A stretch of DNA of 64,000 bases from Candidatus Mailhella excrementigallinarum (GCA_944324075.1 CALUUZ010000005.1:1-64000); one strand, 5' to 3'. Shown: positions 27,224 to 36,127, counted from the first letter of the stretch. The notes: a model not told the origin generated them from the letters alone. Made by a program: numbers and translations.

Positions 27224-27880
27224 CTACTGATAGCTGAGCAGCAGCCCCTGGCTGATTTTCAACCAGCCGTCCAGCGTGACAAAAAGCAGCAGCTTGAACG
27301 GCAGAGAGATGGTCATGGGAGACACCATCATCATGCCCATGGCCAGCAGAATATTGGAAATGATAAGGTCTATGGCCACGAAAGGCAAATAGAGCAGGAA
27401 GCCGATCTGAAAGGCCCGGGTGAGCTCGGTGATGGTGAACGCGGGCACCAGAATGAGCATGTTGTCTCTGGCAATGGTCTGCCGGCGGCTGGCGGGCCAG
27501 ATGCGCTGCGCCGTGCCCATGAACGCCTTGAGTACCGCCGGATCGGTATTTTTTTCCAGGAAATGCCGGAGCGGGGGCGAAATTTCCCTTGCCACGCCCA
27601 GCAGTTCCTGCGGCGTGGGGCTGGGGCTCAGCCGCTGTCGTTCCAGCAGTTCCATCGTCTCCATGGCCACGGGAGCCATGATGAACACCGTAAGGATAAT
27701 GGCCAGGCCGTTCATGACCATGGCGGGCGGCACCTGCTGCACGCCGAGGGCATTGCGCACCAGACTGGTGACCACCACGATCTTCACATAGGACGTGACC
27801 AGCATGAGCAGAAAGGGCGCCAGCCCCAGCAGCGCAAGCCCCAGAATGAGATACAGCGGGTTGATCCCGGCGATGCCCAT
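27224..27880 (-). CDS. sctR: T3SS export apparatus protein SctR
   Basis: A 218-residue inner-membrane core component of the export gate, homologous to FliP/YscR. The SctR signature region (LPFVAIDLIISNILLAMG) and the family's four hydrophobic helices are visible. The usual next genes sctS, sctT and sctU are not adjacent but on the opposite strand, 22-27 kb away. sctQ lies immediately upstream with a two-base gap. Confidence 0.93.
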   Translation of the reverse strand: MGIAGINPLYLILGLALLGLAPFLLMLVTSYVKIVVVTSLVRNALGVQQVPPAMVMNGLAIILTVFIMAPVAMETMELLERQRLSPSPTPQELLGVAREISPPLRHFLEKNTDPAVLKAFMGTAQRIWPASRRQTIARDNMLILVPAFTITELTRAFQIGFLLYLPFVAIDLIISNILLAMGMMMVSPMTISLPFKLLLFVTLDGWLKISQGLLLSYQ

Positions 27881-27882
27881 CG

Positions 27883-29082
27883 TCAGTTTCCTTCCGCCCG
27901 GCTTTCGGGATTTGCGGATTCCTCCGCGCTCCCGCCCGCGGCATCCGCCATGCCGGTGATCTGCACGCCGGGCATGCCGCCCACGTCCACCAGACGTCCT
28001 CTGGCCGCGATACGGCCGCCAATCCGCAGAAGGACAGGCACGGAGGATGCGTCACCGTTCAGGGCGAAGGTATAGCCGGGCGCAAGCGCCGCAATTTCCT
28101 CCACGCGCAGACTGAGACGGGCAAGTTCGAAGGTGACGGGCAGTTCCAGCGCGGCGACGGCCTCCCTGTCCAGGAGGGGAGTTCCCCCGGCGGCATGTTC
28201 GGAAACAGACTCGGTCATGGTTACCTCGCTTGAATCGGGATATCCCCCGCACGGGGGCGGCAGCGTCGCGTCCGGCCCCAGAACGGAGAGGACGCCGTTT
28301 TCCAGACGGCAGGCCAGCGCCGTACCGCCGGGCAGAAGCAGACGCGGGGCTTCGGGCGTCCAGCGTTCGGGCAGAAGAATGTCTCCGGGCGCAAGGGAGG
28401 CGGCCTCCCCGGGGGACAGGCTCATTCCGCCGACTTCGAGGGGACAAAGCAGAACCGCGCCCGGCAATGCTCCCGCCGCATCCGGAACCGCACGGAGGGG
28501 CAGCGTCTCCAGCCGTTCCAGCACAAAGCGAGCCGCCTGTTCATTATTCCAGAACAGCCTCAGATACACGCGCTCCCCGTCCGGCAGCGCGAGCGTCAGC
28601 GGCAAGGGGCCGCCCCATGCGGTTTCCGGCACGGGAGCGGAACAGAATCTCGTCTCGCAGCCCAGCCAGCGGGCCAGACTGTCCAGCGCGGGAGCAAACA
28701 GACGTTCCAGCACGGCAAGGCTCAACGGCGCGGGCAGTGCGGAAAAGTCGTTTCCACTGGGAAGCCCGCCTGCCTCCCCCGCAGCGCCCGCGCGCCATGC
28801 CGCGAGTTCCGGACGCAATGACAGCGCCTCAAGGGAAGACAGTTCCACCTTCCACACGGAATCTCCGGTCAGGAGGAACAGCTCCGCTCCGGACGCGAAG
28901 GGAGCCCCCCCTTCCGCCGACGCGGCTCCGCCGTTCACGTCCAGACGGCAGACGGCGGGAGGCGTCGTTCCCGCATCAGCCGCGAAGTCCAGCGGCAGAG
29001 CGCGGGAAACCAGGGCGTTGAGCAGCCGCGCCCGCAGGGGCGGCAGAGAAGGAAGAGCAGGAGAAAAATATGCTGCGGACAT
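27883..29082 (-). CDS. sctQ: T3SS cytoplasmic ring (C-ring/sorting platform) protein SctQ
   Basis: About 399 residues. The C-terminal 70 residues form a SpoA/FliN-type domain (LSLRVEEIAALAPGYTFAL, then LLRIGGRIAARGRLVD), the hallmark of YscQ/HrcQ. A second, weaker SpoA-like region lies in the middle. In the assembled machine it forms the sorting platform with SctK, SctL and SctN. The second of two ATGs two codons apart is preferred for its spacing from aaaagag. Copy B of the mosaic repeat lies between this gene and sctP. Confidence 0.85.
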   Translation of the reverse strand: MSAAYFSPALPSLPPLRARLLNALVSRALPLDFAADAGTTPPAVCRLDVNGGAASAEGGAPFASGAELFLLTGDSVWKVELSSLEALSLRPELAAWRAGAAGEAGGLPSGNDFSALPAPLSLAVLERLFAPALDSLARWLGCETRFCSAPVPETAWGGPLPLTLALPDGERVYLRLFWNNEQAARFVLERLETLPLRAVPDAAGALPGAVLLCPLEVGGMSLSPGEAASLAPGDILLPERWTPEAPRLLLPGGTALACRLENGVLSVLGPDATLPPPCGGYPDSSEVTMTESVSEHAAGGTPLLDREAVAALELPVTFELARLSLRVEEIAALAPGYTFALNGDASSVPVLLRIGGRIAARGRLVDVGGMPGVQITGMADAAGGSAEESANPESRAEGN

Positions 29083-29114
29083 CGGCATCTCTTTTTACAT
29101 GTTTCCCCGAAAAA

Positions 29115-29293
29115 ACTTTTCGCTCTACTTAAACCTTCGGTTGACGTTCTACCTTCCACTCAGGAGACATGCTGCGCGGACAGAGCGACAACATGTATCC
29201 ACGGCCGGCTCGCTTTCGCCTTCGTGCGGCTTCGCCGCCTGAAGGCTCCGCTCCGCGTGACATGGCTTCCGCTCCTCGCGCCTCCGGCGGTCA
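29115..29293 (-). repeat. Mosaic palindromic repeat, copy B (short form)
   Basis: Read on the minus strand it has the tgaccgccggaggcgcga opening, gagcggaagc, cgcggagcggagcc, a ttcgtgcggcttcgccg-type hairpin arm, and agccggccgtggatacatg. It then runs directly into gtcgctctgtccgcgcag. It lacks the atgg-centred palindrome and the cccgtgtggaacacggg hairpin of the longer copies. Its end matches the end of copy A for about 60 bases. It fills the gap between sctP and sctQ. Confidence 0.75.
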
Positions 29294-29363
29294 GAATATC
29301 ACCACCTTCCCGCGCGCCGCAAGTTTCGCACGGAGGAAACGGCGCGCCTCCGGCTGCCGAAGG

Positions 29364-29969
29364 CTACCCGTTTTCCCCCCAGCCCTCATAGGTGGCGGAA
29401 CGACGACGCGTGTCGCCTTCATTGCCGCCTTCCGCTCCGCCCTGAGCCACTTCCACCCGCACGTTTCCTTCCCCGCGTTCAAGAGCGGCCCGCAGAGCGT
29501 CCTGCGCTCCCACGGCGGTCTGAAACGAGGCGGCGTCCGCGCAGGACAGGCGGACGAAGAGCTGACCGTCCGCCGCGCGGGAAAGGCTGAGTTCGGCCCC
29601 GGACAGCACGCCTTCTCCCAGGGATATCCGCACCTCGGGGCTGCCCCTGCCGGGATCGGATACCAGAATGCGTTCCACCAGCCTGTCCACCAGTTCGCCC
29701 ATGTCGCCGGAGGCTACGGCCGCGGAGGACGCGGACTGCGCCTGCCCGGACGTCATGCCGCCCATGCGTCCCCCGAACAGGCTTTCCATGAGCGAGGAAG
29801 GCGACGGCGCGGATGACTCGCCCCTTGCGCCCCTTTCGGAATCACGCTCCATGGCCTTTTCAAATTTTTCTTTCGAGGCAGAATCCGGCTCGCGCGGCGT
29901 TCCGCCTTTTTCCGCCTGCATGCGGGAATCGGCCTGCTGCAGACGCTGCGAACTGATTTCCATACCCAT
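29364..29969 (-). CDS. sctP: SctP/HpaP-like needle-length or substrate-switch protein
   Basis: A 201-residue, hydrophilic protein. A low-complexity N-terminal half, rich in Glu, Arg and Ser, precedes a compact domain (about 90-170). In that domain an alternating hydrophobic pattern (VRISLGEGVLSGAELSLS, then LFVRLSC) resembles the C-terminal domain of HpaP/YscP/FliK proteins. The assignment rests mainly on position between sctO and sctQ, the slot of yscP in Yersinia. It is much shorter than YscP (about 450-515 residues). A gaggtg site supports the ATG. Confidence 0.65.
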   Translation of the reverse strand: MGMEISSQRLQQADSRMQAEKGGTPREPDSASKEKFEKAMERDSERGARGESSAPSPSSLMESLFGGRMGGMTSGQAQSASSAAVASGDMGELVDRLVERILVSDPGRGSPEVRISLGEGVLSGAELSLSRAADGQLFVRLSCADAASFQTAVGAQDALRAALERGEGNVRVEVAQGGAEGGNEGDTRRRSATYEGWGENG

Positions 29970-30046
29970 ATGTCACCTCTTTTGCTCTGACGCCAACATG
30001 ATTGGCTTGCGGCCCCGCCCGCGCTTTTCCGTGCAAGGTTCGTGCC

Positions 30047-30169
30047 GTCAGCTTTCGTCGCTCTGCCCTGCGGGGGCTTTTAATTTCCTCCGCATCAGCC
30101 CTTCCCGACGCCGGCGTCCTTTTGTCAGCTCTCATCGCTCTGCCCGGCGGGGGTTTTAAATTCCTCCAG
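30047..30169 (-). repeat. Duplicated 3' end of sctO
   Basis: About 46 bases at 30124-30169, covering the last codons and stop of sctO, recur in slightly diverged form at 30047-30092, 31 bases beyond the end of the first copy. The downstream copy carries a one-base length change and is no longer an in-frame tail. It probably reflects a local tandem duplication in the sctO-sctP gap. Confidence 0.6.
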
Positions 30170-30616
30170 CTCCAGATCCTCCTGACGTTCGGCTTCCCTT
30201 TTCGCCTCGGCCAGCCAGATATCCCGGTGCGCCTCAATCTTTGCCGCCTCCCTGCGCGCCTCGGCCACAGCCTCCCGCGCGGCGGCCACTTCCCGCTCTT
30301 TCTGCCCGACGGCCTTTTCCGCCTCGGTCACGGCCAGAATGCGTTCCTGTTCACCTTCGGCCAGCGCTCCGAGCGAGGCCCGGAATCCGGCAACCTCCTC
30401 AAGACTCATGGTTTCACCCATGATCGCGTCATAGCGGCGGTTTTCCTCTTCCGGCCTCCAGATGCGGTAACGCTCCAGCTCCTCTTCCTTCTTCCGCACT
30501 TCCTCCCGCGCCTCCGCAAGACGGCGCTCCGCCGCGCGGACCTCGTTCTTCGCCCCCTCCTCGCGGAAGTGCCGCACCGTGAGGAGCGATTGCAGAGGAT
30601 AGGAAGGCATCGCCAT
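30125..30616 (-). CDS. sctO: T3SS stalk protein SctO
   Basis: A 163-residue, almost wholly alpha-helical coiled-coil protein rich in Glu, Arg and Ala. It is the expected central stalk linking the SctN ATPase to the export gate (YscO/FliJ type). It begins with a YPLQSLLTVRHFRE segment like other YscO members. The ATG follows aaagga by seven bases. It lies directly after sctN, as in Yersinia. The identification combines coiled-coil character, size (YscO is 154 residues) and synteny. Confidence 0.78.
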   Translation of the reverse strand: MAMPSYPLQSLLTVRHFREEGAKNEVRAAERRLAEAREEVRKKEEELERYRIWRPEEENRRYDAIMGETMSLEEVAGFRASLGALAEGEQERILAVTEAEKAVGQKEREVAAAREAVAEARREAAKIEAHRDIWLAEAKREAERQEDLELEEFKTPAGQSDES

Positions 30617-30664
30617 GAATATATCCTTTTTCCGGCCCGCAGATATTTTCGAGAGCAAAACGCT

Positions 30665-31981
30665 CTACTGGACAACCTTCTTCAGAGCCGCAAGGGTTTC
30701 CTCGAAGCTGCTTTTTTCATCAAGCCCCTGTCTGAGAAAGGCGTTGACCGCCTGAATATGGGCAAGGGCAAAATCCGCCTCGGCGTCCGCGCCCTTCTTG
30801 TATTCGCCGATCTGCACCAGCAGTTCCACCTCCGCGTATTTTGCCAGAATCTTGCGCAGGGCCTGCGCCGCCTTCTTGTGCTCCTTGTCCACAATGGCGT
30901 TCATCACGCGGCTGACGCTGGCCTGCACGTCAATGGCCGGATAATGGTTGGCGGCGGCCAGCTTGCGTGAAAGCACAATATGCCCGTCAAGGATGGAACG
31001 GGTTTCATCCGCGATGGGTTCGGTCATGTCGTCGCCTTCCACCAGCACGGTATACAGGGCGGTGATGGAACCCTTGTCGGAGTTGCCCGCGCGCTCCATG
31101 AGCTTGGGCAGTTCGGAAAACACCGAAGGCGGAAATCCCCGCCGGGTGGGCGGCTCACCCGCCGCCAGACCGATTTCACGCTGGGCTCGGCCGAAACGGG
31201 TGACCGAGTCCATCATCAGCAGCACGCTCTTGCCCTGATCGCGGAAATATTCGGAAATGGCCGTGGCCGTATAGGCCGCCTTGAGCCGCTCCATGGACGA
31301 ACGGTCGGAGGTGGACACCACCAGCACGGCCTTCTTGCGGCCTTCCGGGCCGATATCATGCTCGATGAATTCCCGCACTTCGCGCCCGCGTTCGCCAATC
31401 AGGGCCAGCACGCAGACATCCGCCGTACAGCCCTTGAGGATGCTGGAAAGCAGGGTGGACTTGCCGCCCCCCGCCGCCGCGAAAATGCCCATGCGCTGCC
31501 CTTCACCGCAGGTGAGCACGCCGTCGATGACGCGCAGCCCCAGGGAAATGGGGTGATCGATGATTTTGCGGGTCATGGGGTTGGGAGCTTCGGCAAAAAT
31601 GGGATAATGCGTTCTGGTCCTGATCGCCGGGCCGCCGTCCATGGCCTGCCCCAGGCCGTCCACCACCCGGCCGAGCAGTTCGTTCCCCACGGGAATGGAC
31701 AGTATCTCCCCGGTGGGAATGACCTCCGTGGCCGGGGATATGCCCTGCATGGAACCGAGAGGGGAAAGCAGGGCCACATTCCTGACGAAGCCGACCACTT
31801 CCGCCTTGAGCGACCATTCCTCCCACGGATTGCGCAGGATGCACAGCTCCCCCACCTTCACGCCGGGCACCACGGCCCGGATGATGGTTCCGACCACCTG
31901 CTCCACGCGGCCCCGCGTTTCAACGGGGTTGACATCGCGCACGGCCTCTTCGAGCAGTTCGCCTATATACTCGAAGGCCAT
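30665..31981 (-). CDS. sctN: T3SS ATPase SctN
   Basis: A 438-residue hexameric ATPase that unfolds and releases substrates from chaperones at the export gate. The P-loop [10 protein letters not shown], the Walker B region ([12 protein letters not shown]) and the [18 protein letters not shown] signature of the YscN/FliI family are all present. The length is typical. It starts three bases after sctL and is followed by sctO. Confidence 0.95.
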   Translation of the reverse strand: MAFEYIGELLEEAVRDVNPVETRGRVEQVVGTIIRAVVPGVKVGELCILRNPWEEWSLKAEVVGFVRNVALLSPLGSMQGISPATEVIPTGEILSIPVGNELLGRVVDGLGQAMDGGPAIRTRTHYPIFAEAPNPMTRKIIDHPISLGLRVIDGVLTCGEGQRMGIFAAAGGGKSTLLSSILKGCTADVCVLALIGERGREVREFIEHDIGPEGRKKAVLVVSTSDRSSMERLKAAYTATAISEYFRDQGKSVLLMMDSVTRFGRAQREIGLAAGEPPTRRGFPPSVFSELPKLMERAGNSDKGSITALYTVLVEGDDMTEPIADETRSILDGHIVLSRKLAAANHYPAIDVQASVSRVMNAIVDKEHKKAAQALRKILAKYAEVELLVQIGEYKKGADAEADFALAHIQAVNAFLRQGLDEKSSFEETLAALKKVVQ

Positions 31982-31984
31982 GCG

Positions 31985-32608
31985 TCAGCTCTCCTTGATC
32001 TTGCCTGCCAGCGCGTTTTCCAGGGCCCTGAGCTGCGTTTCCAGACCGGCATCCACGACGCCCAGCTCGCTTTCCAGGATGCAGTCCCCCGGCTTCATGC
32101 GCGGATCGGCGGAAACATCAAGAAAGCTCACCCCGCCGGGAGCGGATGCGATCATGGCGGCAAGAGCCTCGCGCACGGCGGGTTCGTCGGCGGGGCAGAC
32201 GCGGATCAGCACCTTCTGCTGACTGCGTACGGAAACCAGCGCGGTGCGCACCACGCGCACGATGCGTTCCCGTTCATCCAGCTCTCCGATAATCTTGCGC
32301 ACGGCTGAAGTTACCACCTTAACCAGGGTCTCTTCGATATTTTCAATATATTCCACAGCCTGCATGGCTGTTTCCATCATTTTTTCCGCCTGCTCCATGC
32401 GGCCTTCCATAACGCCGTCTTCGTACCCTTCGCGTCTGCGCGTCTCATAGGCTTCCTCGGCTTCCGCGCGGATGGCGTCCGCGCGCCCGCGCGCGGCGGC
32501 CAGCAGCTCTCCCGCCTCAAGCAGGCGGGAGTATTCCTCCGCGCGGATCAGGCGCGTGCCCGGAGCGGGAGCGACGATGCCGCCCGTCATTTGAAACATG
32601 GTGCCCAT
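31985..32608 (-). CDS. sctL: T3SS stator protein SctL
   Basis: About 207 residues; the peripheral stalk and negative regulator of SctN, of the YscL/FliH family. The charged, helical N-terminal half (RADAIRAEAEEAYETRRREG) leads to the C-terminal domain with VRVVRTALVSVRSQQKV and DPRMKPGDCILES, the latter a conserved YscL/FliH feature. The ATG at 32608 overlaps the end of sctK by 22 bases and has caaggagg upstream. A much longer in-frame reading on the 5' side overlaps sctK and is not real. Confidence 0.87.
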   Translation of the reverse strand: MGTMFQMTGGIVAPAPGTRLIRAEEYSRLLEAGELLAAARGRADAIRAEAEEAYETRRREGYEDGVMEGRMEQAEKMMETAMQAVEYIENIEETLVKVVTSAVRKIIGELDERERIVRVVRTALVSVRSQQKVLIRVCPADEPAVREALAAMIASAPGGVSFLDVSADPRMKPGDCILESELGVVDAGLETQLRALENALAGKIKES

Positions 32609-33258
32609 GACGGCGCAACCTCCTTGAGCAGCAGTTTTTTCAGCGCATTCCAGATTTCCCTGATTTCCCCCTCGCTGAAAGAGGGAAGCTCTCCGCCCGG
32701 CAGCGGCGGCAGGGAAGGAAGAAAACGTTCCGCAAGCTCTTCGGGCCAGAGCGCGGCCACAAGGCGCGGGGCCATGCTTCCGTGCAGCGCGCAGCGCTCC
32801 GCAAGGGGAAGGGAGGGATGCAGCCCCGCGAACAGCCGCCGCACGCTGCCGAGCTGATACCGGCCGCGGCACAGGGCGTAGCGGTACATATCCTCCCCGA
32901 TGCCGGAACGCAGCGTCAGCACGTCCTCACGACGCAGCGCGCACGCGATCTCCGGCGCATGCAGGGCCACGCCCGCGACAAGGCAGAGCGCGGCCAGCGT
33001 TTCCCTGTCCAGCAGGGCAAGACGGCGGGATTCCTCCGCATAGTCCCAGAACGCGGCGTGCTGGCCCCTCTGTTCACGCCGGGCGGCATCCGGCCGCCCG
33101 GCCAGCCAGGAAAGAAGCGAGGCCGCGGCCTCGCCGGGCAGTGCGGAGGCGTCCGGAAAGCCCTCCGAAGCGGACGCCGGACGCGAATTGGCGCGGAGCA
33201 TGGCCTCCCACAGCAGCGGACGGGATGCCAGCACATCCGTGAAAAAGCCCTTGTTCAT
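32587..33258 (-). CDS. sctK: T3SS sorting platform protein SctK
   Basis: A 223-residue cytoplasmic protein in the YscK position between sctJ and sctL, close to YscK in length (about 209). It shows few strong motifs; LPSLPPLPGGELPSFSEGE and a central Leu/Ala-rich helical region are visible. SctK proteins diverge strongly, so identification rests chiefly on synteny and size. It overlaps both neighbours slightly, which implies translational coupling. Confidence 0.72.
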   Translation of the reverse strand: MNKGFFTDVLASRPLLWEAMLRANSRPASASEGFPDASALPGEAAASLLSWLAGRPDAARREQRGQHAAFWDYAEESRRLALLDRETLAALCLVAGVALHAPEIACALRREDVLTLRSGIGEDMYRYALCRGRYQLGSVRRLFAGLHPSLPLAERCALHGSMAPRLVAALWPEELAERFLPSLPPLPGGELPSFSEGEIREIWNALKKLLLKEVAPSWAPCFK

Positions 33259-34037
33259 CAGACCTCACCATCCTCGCCGCCCGCGCCGCCGCCCTTGCGC
33301 TTTGCAGCGGCGCGGCGGATCAGCAGCCATACGCCGCCGCCCGCGCCCGCCAGGATGAGAGCCAGGGCCAATACCTGAAGCACGAGCGCGGGAGTGAGCG
33401 CGCCCGGAGCGAACAGCGAGGACGGAGCGGGACGTTTTTCCGGCACGGTGACGCTTTCGCGCACAGGAACCAGCATCACGCTGACATTGTCATATTTGAG
33501 CGAAGCCACGGAGGACGCGGTCAGCTCCCGGATTTCCGGCACGAGATTGACGACCGGGGAATCGGGCGTATGCCGCAGGAACACGGCGGCGGACGGCTCG
33601 ATCCTGATATTGTTGACCGGATCGTTGACCCCCAGCACCACATGCACGCGGGCCGTAAGCACCCCGTCGATGCGCGAGAAGGTGTCGGCCAGCTCCTGCG
33701 AAAGCGCATAGGACATGCGCGCCTGCTCCTCGGACGAGGAGGAGATCATGCCGTCGCCGCTGAAAACCTCCCCCAGATTCTTGAAGGATTCGCGCGGAAG
33801 GCTGTTTTCCTTGAGCACCTGAAGCGCCAGCACAAGCTGATCATCTTCCACCGAAAGGGTATAGCCGTTCTTGCCCGCGGAAATCTTCTCCGCGGCGATG
33901 CCCCGCCGCAGCAGGGTGGAAAGCATCTGGTTGGCCTGCTCCTCGGACAGCCCCGTGTACATCTCTACCTTGCAGCCGGCAAGGAGCGCGGCAAGCGACA
34001 GAAGCAGCAAAAAACGGACGGCGAAGGAACGCAGCAT
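33258..34037 (-). CDS. sctJ: T3SS inner-membrane ring lipoprotein SctJ
   Basis: A 259-residue inner MS-ring component (YscJ/PrgK/FliF type). A lipoprotein signal ends in LLAGCKVEMYTGLSE; the phrase after the cysteine is a family hallmark. Two ring-building domains follow (DGMISSSSEEQARMSYALSQEL, ARVHVVLGVNDP), then a C-terminal membrane anchor (about 222-243) and a basic tail. The ATG at 34037 has a gaggt site. A longer in-frame reading would translate the upstream repeat copy C and is rejected. Confidence 0.94.
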   Translation of the reverse strand: MLRSFAVRFLLLLSLAALLAGCKVEMYTGLSEEQANQMLSTLLRRGIAAEKISAGKNGYTLSVEDDQLVLALQVLKENSLPRESFKNLGEVFSGDGMISSSSEEQARMSYALSQELADTFSRIDGVLTARVHVVLGVNDPVNNIRIEPSAAVFLRHTPDSPVVNLVPEIRELTASSVASLKYDNVSVMLVPVRESVTVPEKRPAPSSLFAPGALTPALVLQVLALALILAGAGGGVWLLIRRAAAKRKGGGAGGEDGEV

Positions 34038-34111
34038 GGTTACCTCTGTAAAAACTGATGGCTCTGTTACAACACTATGTTGATGCCGCTGTGCGTGACG
34101 TATGGCTTTGC

Positions 34112-34302
34112 TCCGGCCGGCGCGGCAACGTTCGTTGCCGCAAGGGCAGCCCGTGTTCCGCACGGGCCAAAGGCGACATGTATCCACGGCCGGCTCCGCT
34201 CCGCGAAACCTTTCTTCCGCTCCCCGCCCCTCCATGCCGCATGACCATGCGGCGGGGCATCGTCGCTCCAGGCTCGCTCACGCTCACGCCTCCGGCGGTC
34301 AA
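34112..34302 (-). repeat. Mosaic palindromic repeat, copy C
   Basis: Read on the minus strand: ttgaccgccggaggcg, gagcctggagcgacg, the palindrome gccgcatggtcatgcggc flanked by cccc/gggg, gagcggaag, agccggccgtggatacatg, hairpin cccgtgcggaacacggg, and gcggcaacgaacgttgccgc. The ttcgtgcggc hairpin module is missing. It fills the gap between sctI and sctJ (34038-34363), which holds no gene. Confidence 0.8.
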
Positions 34303-34363
34303 GGTTACTTATCAGCGCCATGCCATAATAGAGCAACACTGATGGACCGAATCCGAGAAAACA

Positions 34364-35056
34364 CTACCCCTGCTGACGGAGCACGCTTTCCATACCCTGT
34401 GACGCGCTCTGGGACGTTTTCAGGCCGGTCTGGGCCTGCACCCTGAGCATACCTGCAAGATACTGCGCCCGGAACAGCGCATCCGGCCCGATATTCGCGC
34501 CGGGGCGGGAAAATTCATCCAGCAGGCGGCCCAGTTCCCGCACGGGGTTTTCCTCTGCGGAAGACTCCGCGCGAACGGCCTGGACATCCGAAGCATGCGG
34601 CATATCCGCCTGCCCGCCCGGCCCTGCCTCCTCCGGGGGCTGCACAGCCCCGGGCCGCCGATCCGGGCCGGAATCCACAGCCTCCGCTCCGGCGGGGGAA
34701 GACACGCTCCCGTTCATCTCCGACGCGGGAAGACCCGCTTCGGAAACCCGGATGTCCCCTTCAAGCGGGGGAACGGATTCCGCCGGACCGGGAGCGTACG
34801 GAGCATCCGCCATGCCCGCGGCATCAGGCGGAACAGAGGCGTTCCCCGCGTCTACCATTTCTGCCGCTTCTGCTTCCGCGCCTTCGGACGGCCCGGCCAG
34901 GGCTTCCTCAAAGGCGCGCACCACATCTTCGGACGGCGGGCCGGAGGGGCCGTTGCCGCCCGGGCCGCTCCCCGCCCATTCCGCCAGTTTTTCCAGCGCC
35001 TCCAGAAGTCGTGCGGAGCCCTGCGCCGCTTCGGGAATCACAGCGCCGCTCCCCAT
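34364..35056 (-). CDS. sctI: Putative T3SS inner rod protein SctI with long N-terminal extension
   Basis: 230 residues. The last 60 residues fit an inner-rod protein: ANIGPDALFRAQYLAGMLR, then TGLKTSQSASQGMESVLRQQ, like the C-terminal polymerising helix of YscI/EscI/PrgJ. The remaining 165 residues are Pro/Glu/Ala/Gly-rich and look disordered. YscI is only about 115 residues, so the extension is unusual. Position between the YscG-like gene and sctJ matches yscI in Yersinia (there yscH intervenes). The ribosome site is weak, and a later start cannot be excluded. Confidence 0.68.
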   Translation of the reverse strand: MGSGAVIPEAAQGSARLLEALEKLAEWAGSGPGGNGPSGPPSEDVVRAFEEALAGPSEGAEAEAAEMVDAGNASVPPDAAGMADAPYAPGPAESVPPLEGDIRVSEAGLPASEMNGSVSSPAGAEAVDSGPDRRPGAVQPPEEAGPGGQADMPHASDVQAVRAESSAEENPVRELGRLLDEFSRPGANIGPDALFRAQYLAGMLRVQAQTGLKTSQSASQGMESVLRQQG

Positions 35057-35094
35057 GCGGCCGGAACCGCCTTGCCGCGTTCAGCGCGCACGGT

Positions 35095-35451
35095 TCAGGC
35101 CACTTCCATGATCGCGCGGGCCATGTCGGCCGCGGCGCTGTCCTGCGGAATGCGGGCAAAAGCCTGTTCCGCCTCGCCCCTGCGTCCGGCAAGCATGTGC
35201 GAAAGCCCCAGCATGGCCAGCGCGTCGCTGTCCTCCGGGTTCGCGGCAAGCACCTTGTCCAGAATGGCCTGCGCGCCGTCAAAATCGTCCACCACCACGC
35301 GGGTGAACGCCAGCCCGACCAGCGCGGGCGGGAAGCCCGGCCTGAGCGCGAGAACGCCCTCTATGATGGTTCTGGCCTCTTTCACCATGCCCTTCTGGCA
35401 GGCCAGATTGCCGAGATCCAGCAGACGGGCGATTTGTCGTTCGGAAAACAT
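35095..35451 (-). CDS. YscG-like TPR chaperone of the needle protein
   Basis: 118 residues with tetratricopeptide-like helices (ARLLDLGNLACQKGMVKEA; AFTRVVVDDFDGAQAILDK; ALAMLGLSHMLAGRRGEAE). Size and place directly after sctF match YscG (115 residues), which together with YscE holds the needle subunit before secretion. An aaggag site precedes the ATG. An upstream in-frame extension would translate repeat copy D and is rejected. Confidence 0.77.
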   Translation of the reverse strand: MFSERQIARLLDLGNLACQKGMVKEARTIIEGVLALRPGFPPALVGLAFTRVVVDDFDGAQAILDKVLAANPEDSDALAMLGLSHMLAGRRGEAEQAFARIPQDSAAADMARAIMEVA

Positions 35452-35485
35452 GGAGTCTCCTTTTATGCGGAGTTGTTGAATATCC

Positions 35486-35715
35486 TTGACCGCCGGAGGC
35501 GCGAGCGTAGCGAGCATGGAGCGACGACCCCCCGCCGCATGGTCATGCGGCATGGAGGGGGGCGAGGAGCGGAAGCAAGGTCTCGCGGAGCGGAGCCTTC
35601 GGGCGGCGAAGCCGCACGAAGGCGCAGACGAGCCGGCCGTGGATACTTGTTGCCTTTGGCCCGTGTGGAACACGGGCTGCCCTTGCGGCAACGAAAGTTG
35701 CCGCCTCGCTTGTCC
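35486..35715 (+). repeat. Mosaic palindromic repeat, copy D (full form)
   Basis: The most complete copy, plus orientation: ttgaccgccggaggcgcgag; gtagcgagcatggagcgacg; palindrome gccgcatggtcatgcggc within ccccc/ggggg; gaggagcggaagcaagg; cgcggagcggagcc; a ttcgggcggcgaagccgc hairpin; agccggccgtggatac; hairpin cccgtgtggaacacggg; gcggcaacgaaagttgccgc. It lies between sctF and the YscG-like gene on the strand opposite to transcription. Confidence 0.82.
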
Positions 35716-35738
35716 CGCACCCGCAGGGAGGGGGAAAA

Positions 35739-35990
35739 CTAGCCTGTTCTCTGGGCCAGAGACTTCAGCATGTCCTGAATGCTTTTTGTCATTGAGGAAA
35801 TGGCCTCCAGCTTGGCGTTGTACTGCCCCATGGCAAACTGCATTTCCAGAAGCTGCCCCTGATCAATCGTGCCGCTGGAACTGATTTCCTCCATCTTCGC
35901 CTGAAGCGCCGCACCGTCCGCGGCGATGCCGTCCGTAGCTCCCTTGAAGAACTGGCCTACGTCAATGCCGCCTGTACTGCCTACGTTCAT
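35739..35990 (-). CDS. sctF: T3SS needle subunit SctF
   Basis: An 83-residue needle-filament protein with the YscF/MxiH pattern: a variable N terminus (GGIDVGQFFKGATDG), a central GTIDQGQLLEMQFAMGQYN segment, and a C-terminal amphipathic helix (SSMTKSIQDMLKSLAQ). A caggagtttt site precedes the ATG. It is flanked by genes for the YscE- and YscG-like chaperones, the Yersinia order. Confidence 0.9.
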   Translation of the reverse strand: MNVGSTGGIDVGQFFKGATDGIAADGAALQAKMEEISSSGTIDQGQLLEMQFAMGQYNAKLEAISSMTKSIQDMLKSLAQRTG

Positions 35991-36102
35991 GTCAAAACTC
36001 CTGCCTGCTGTCCGGGAAGACCTCCAGTGACGCTTCCCGGGGGTTGCCTTAGAGCGTTTTGCTGTTGAACATATCCGCTCAACGTCCGGAACATTCCGGG
36101 GG

Positions 36103-36127
36103 GAGCATTTTCAAATCGAAAATGCTC
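36103..36127. repeat. Small dispersed hairpin gagcattttc/gaaaatgctc
   Basis: A 10-bp perfect stem with loop aaatc directly after the YscE-like gene stop, in a 136-bp gap before sctF. The same arm sequence occurs at 61756-61788. It has no T tract, so it is more likely a small palindromic repeat than a terminator. Confidence 0.6.

Noticed and set aside
34038..34235. N-terminal extension of SctJ reading through the upstream repeat
   Set aside because: The lipoprotein signal peptide and ribosome site fix the start at 34037. The extension is only translated repeat copy C. Similar extensions of the YscG-like gene (repeat D) and the SycN-like gene (hairpin array) were rejected for the same reason.
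36103..36127. Hairpin as a terminator splitting sctD/yscE from sctF
   Set aside because: There is no T tract on either strand, and a near-identical hairpin occurs elsewhere. A repeat element is a better explanation.
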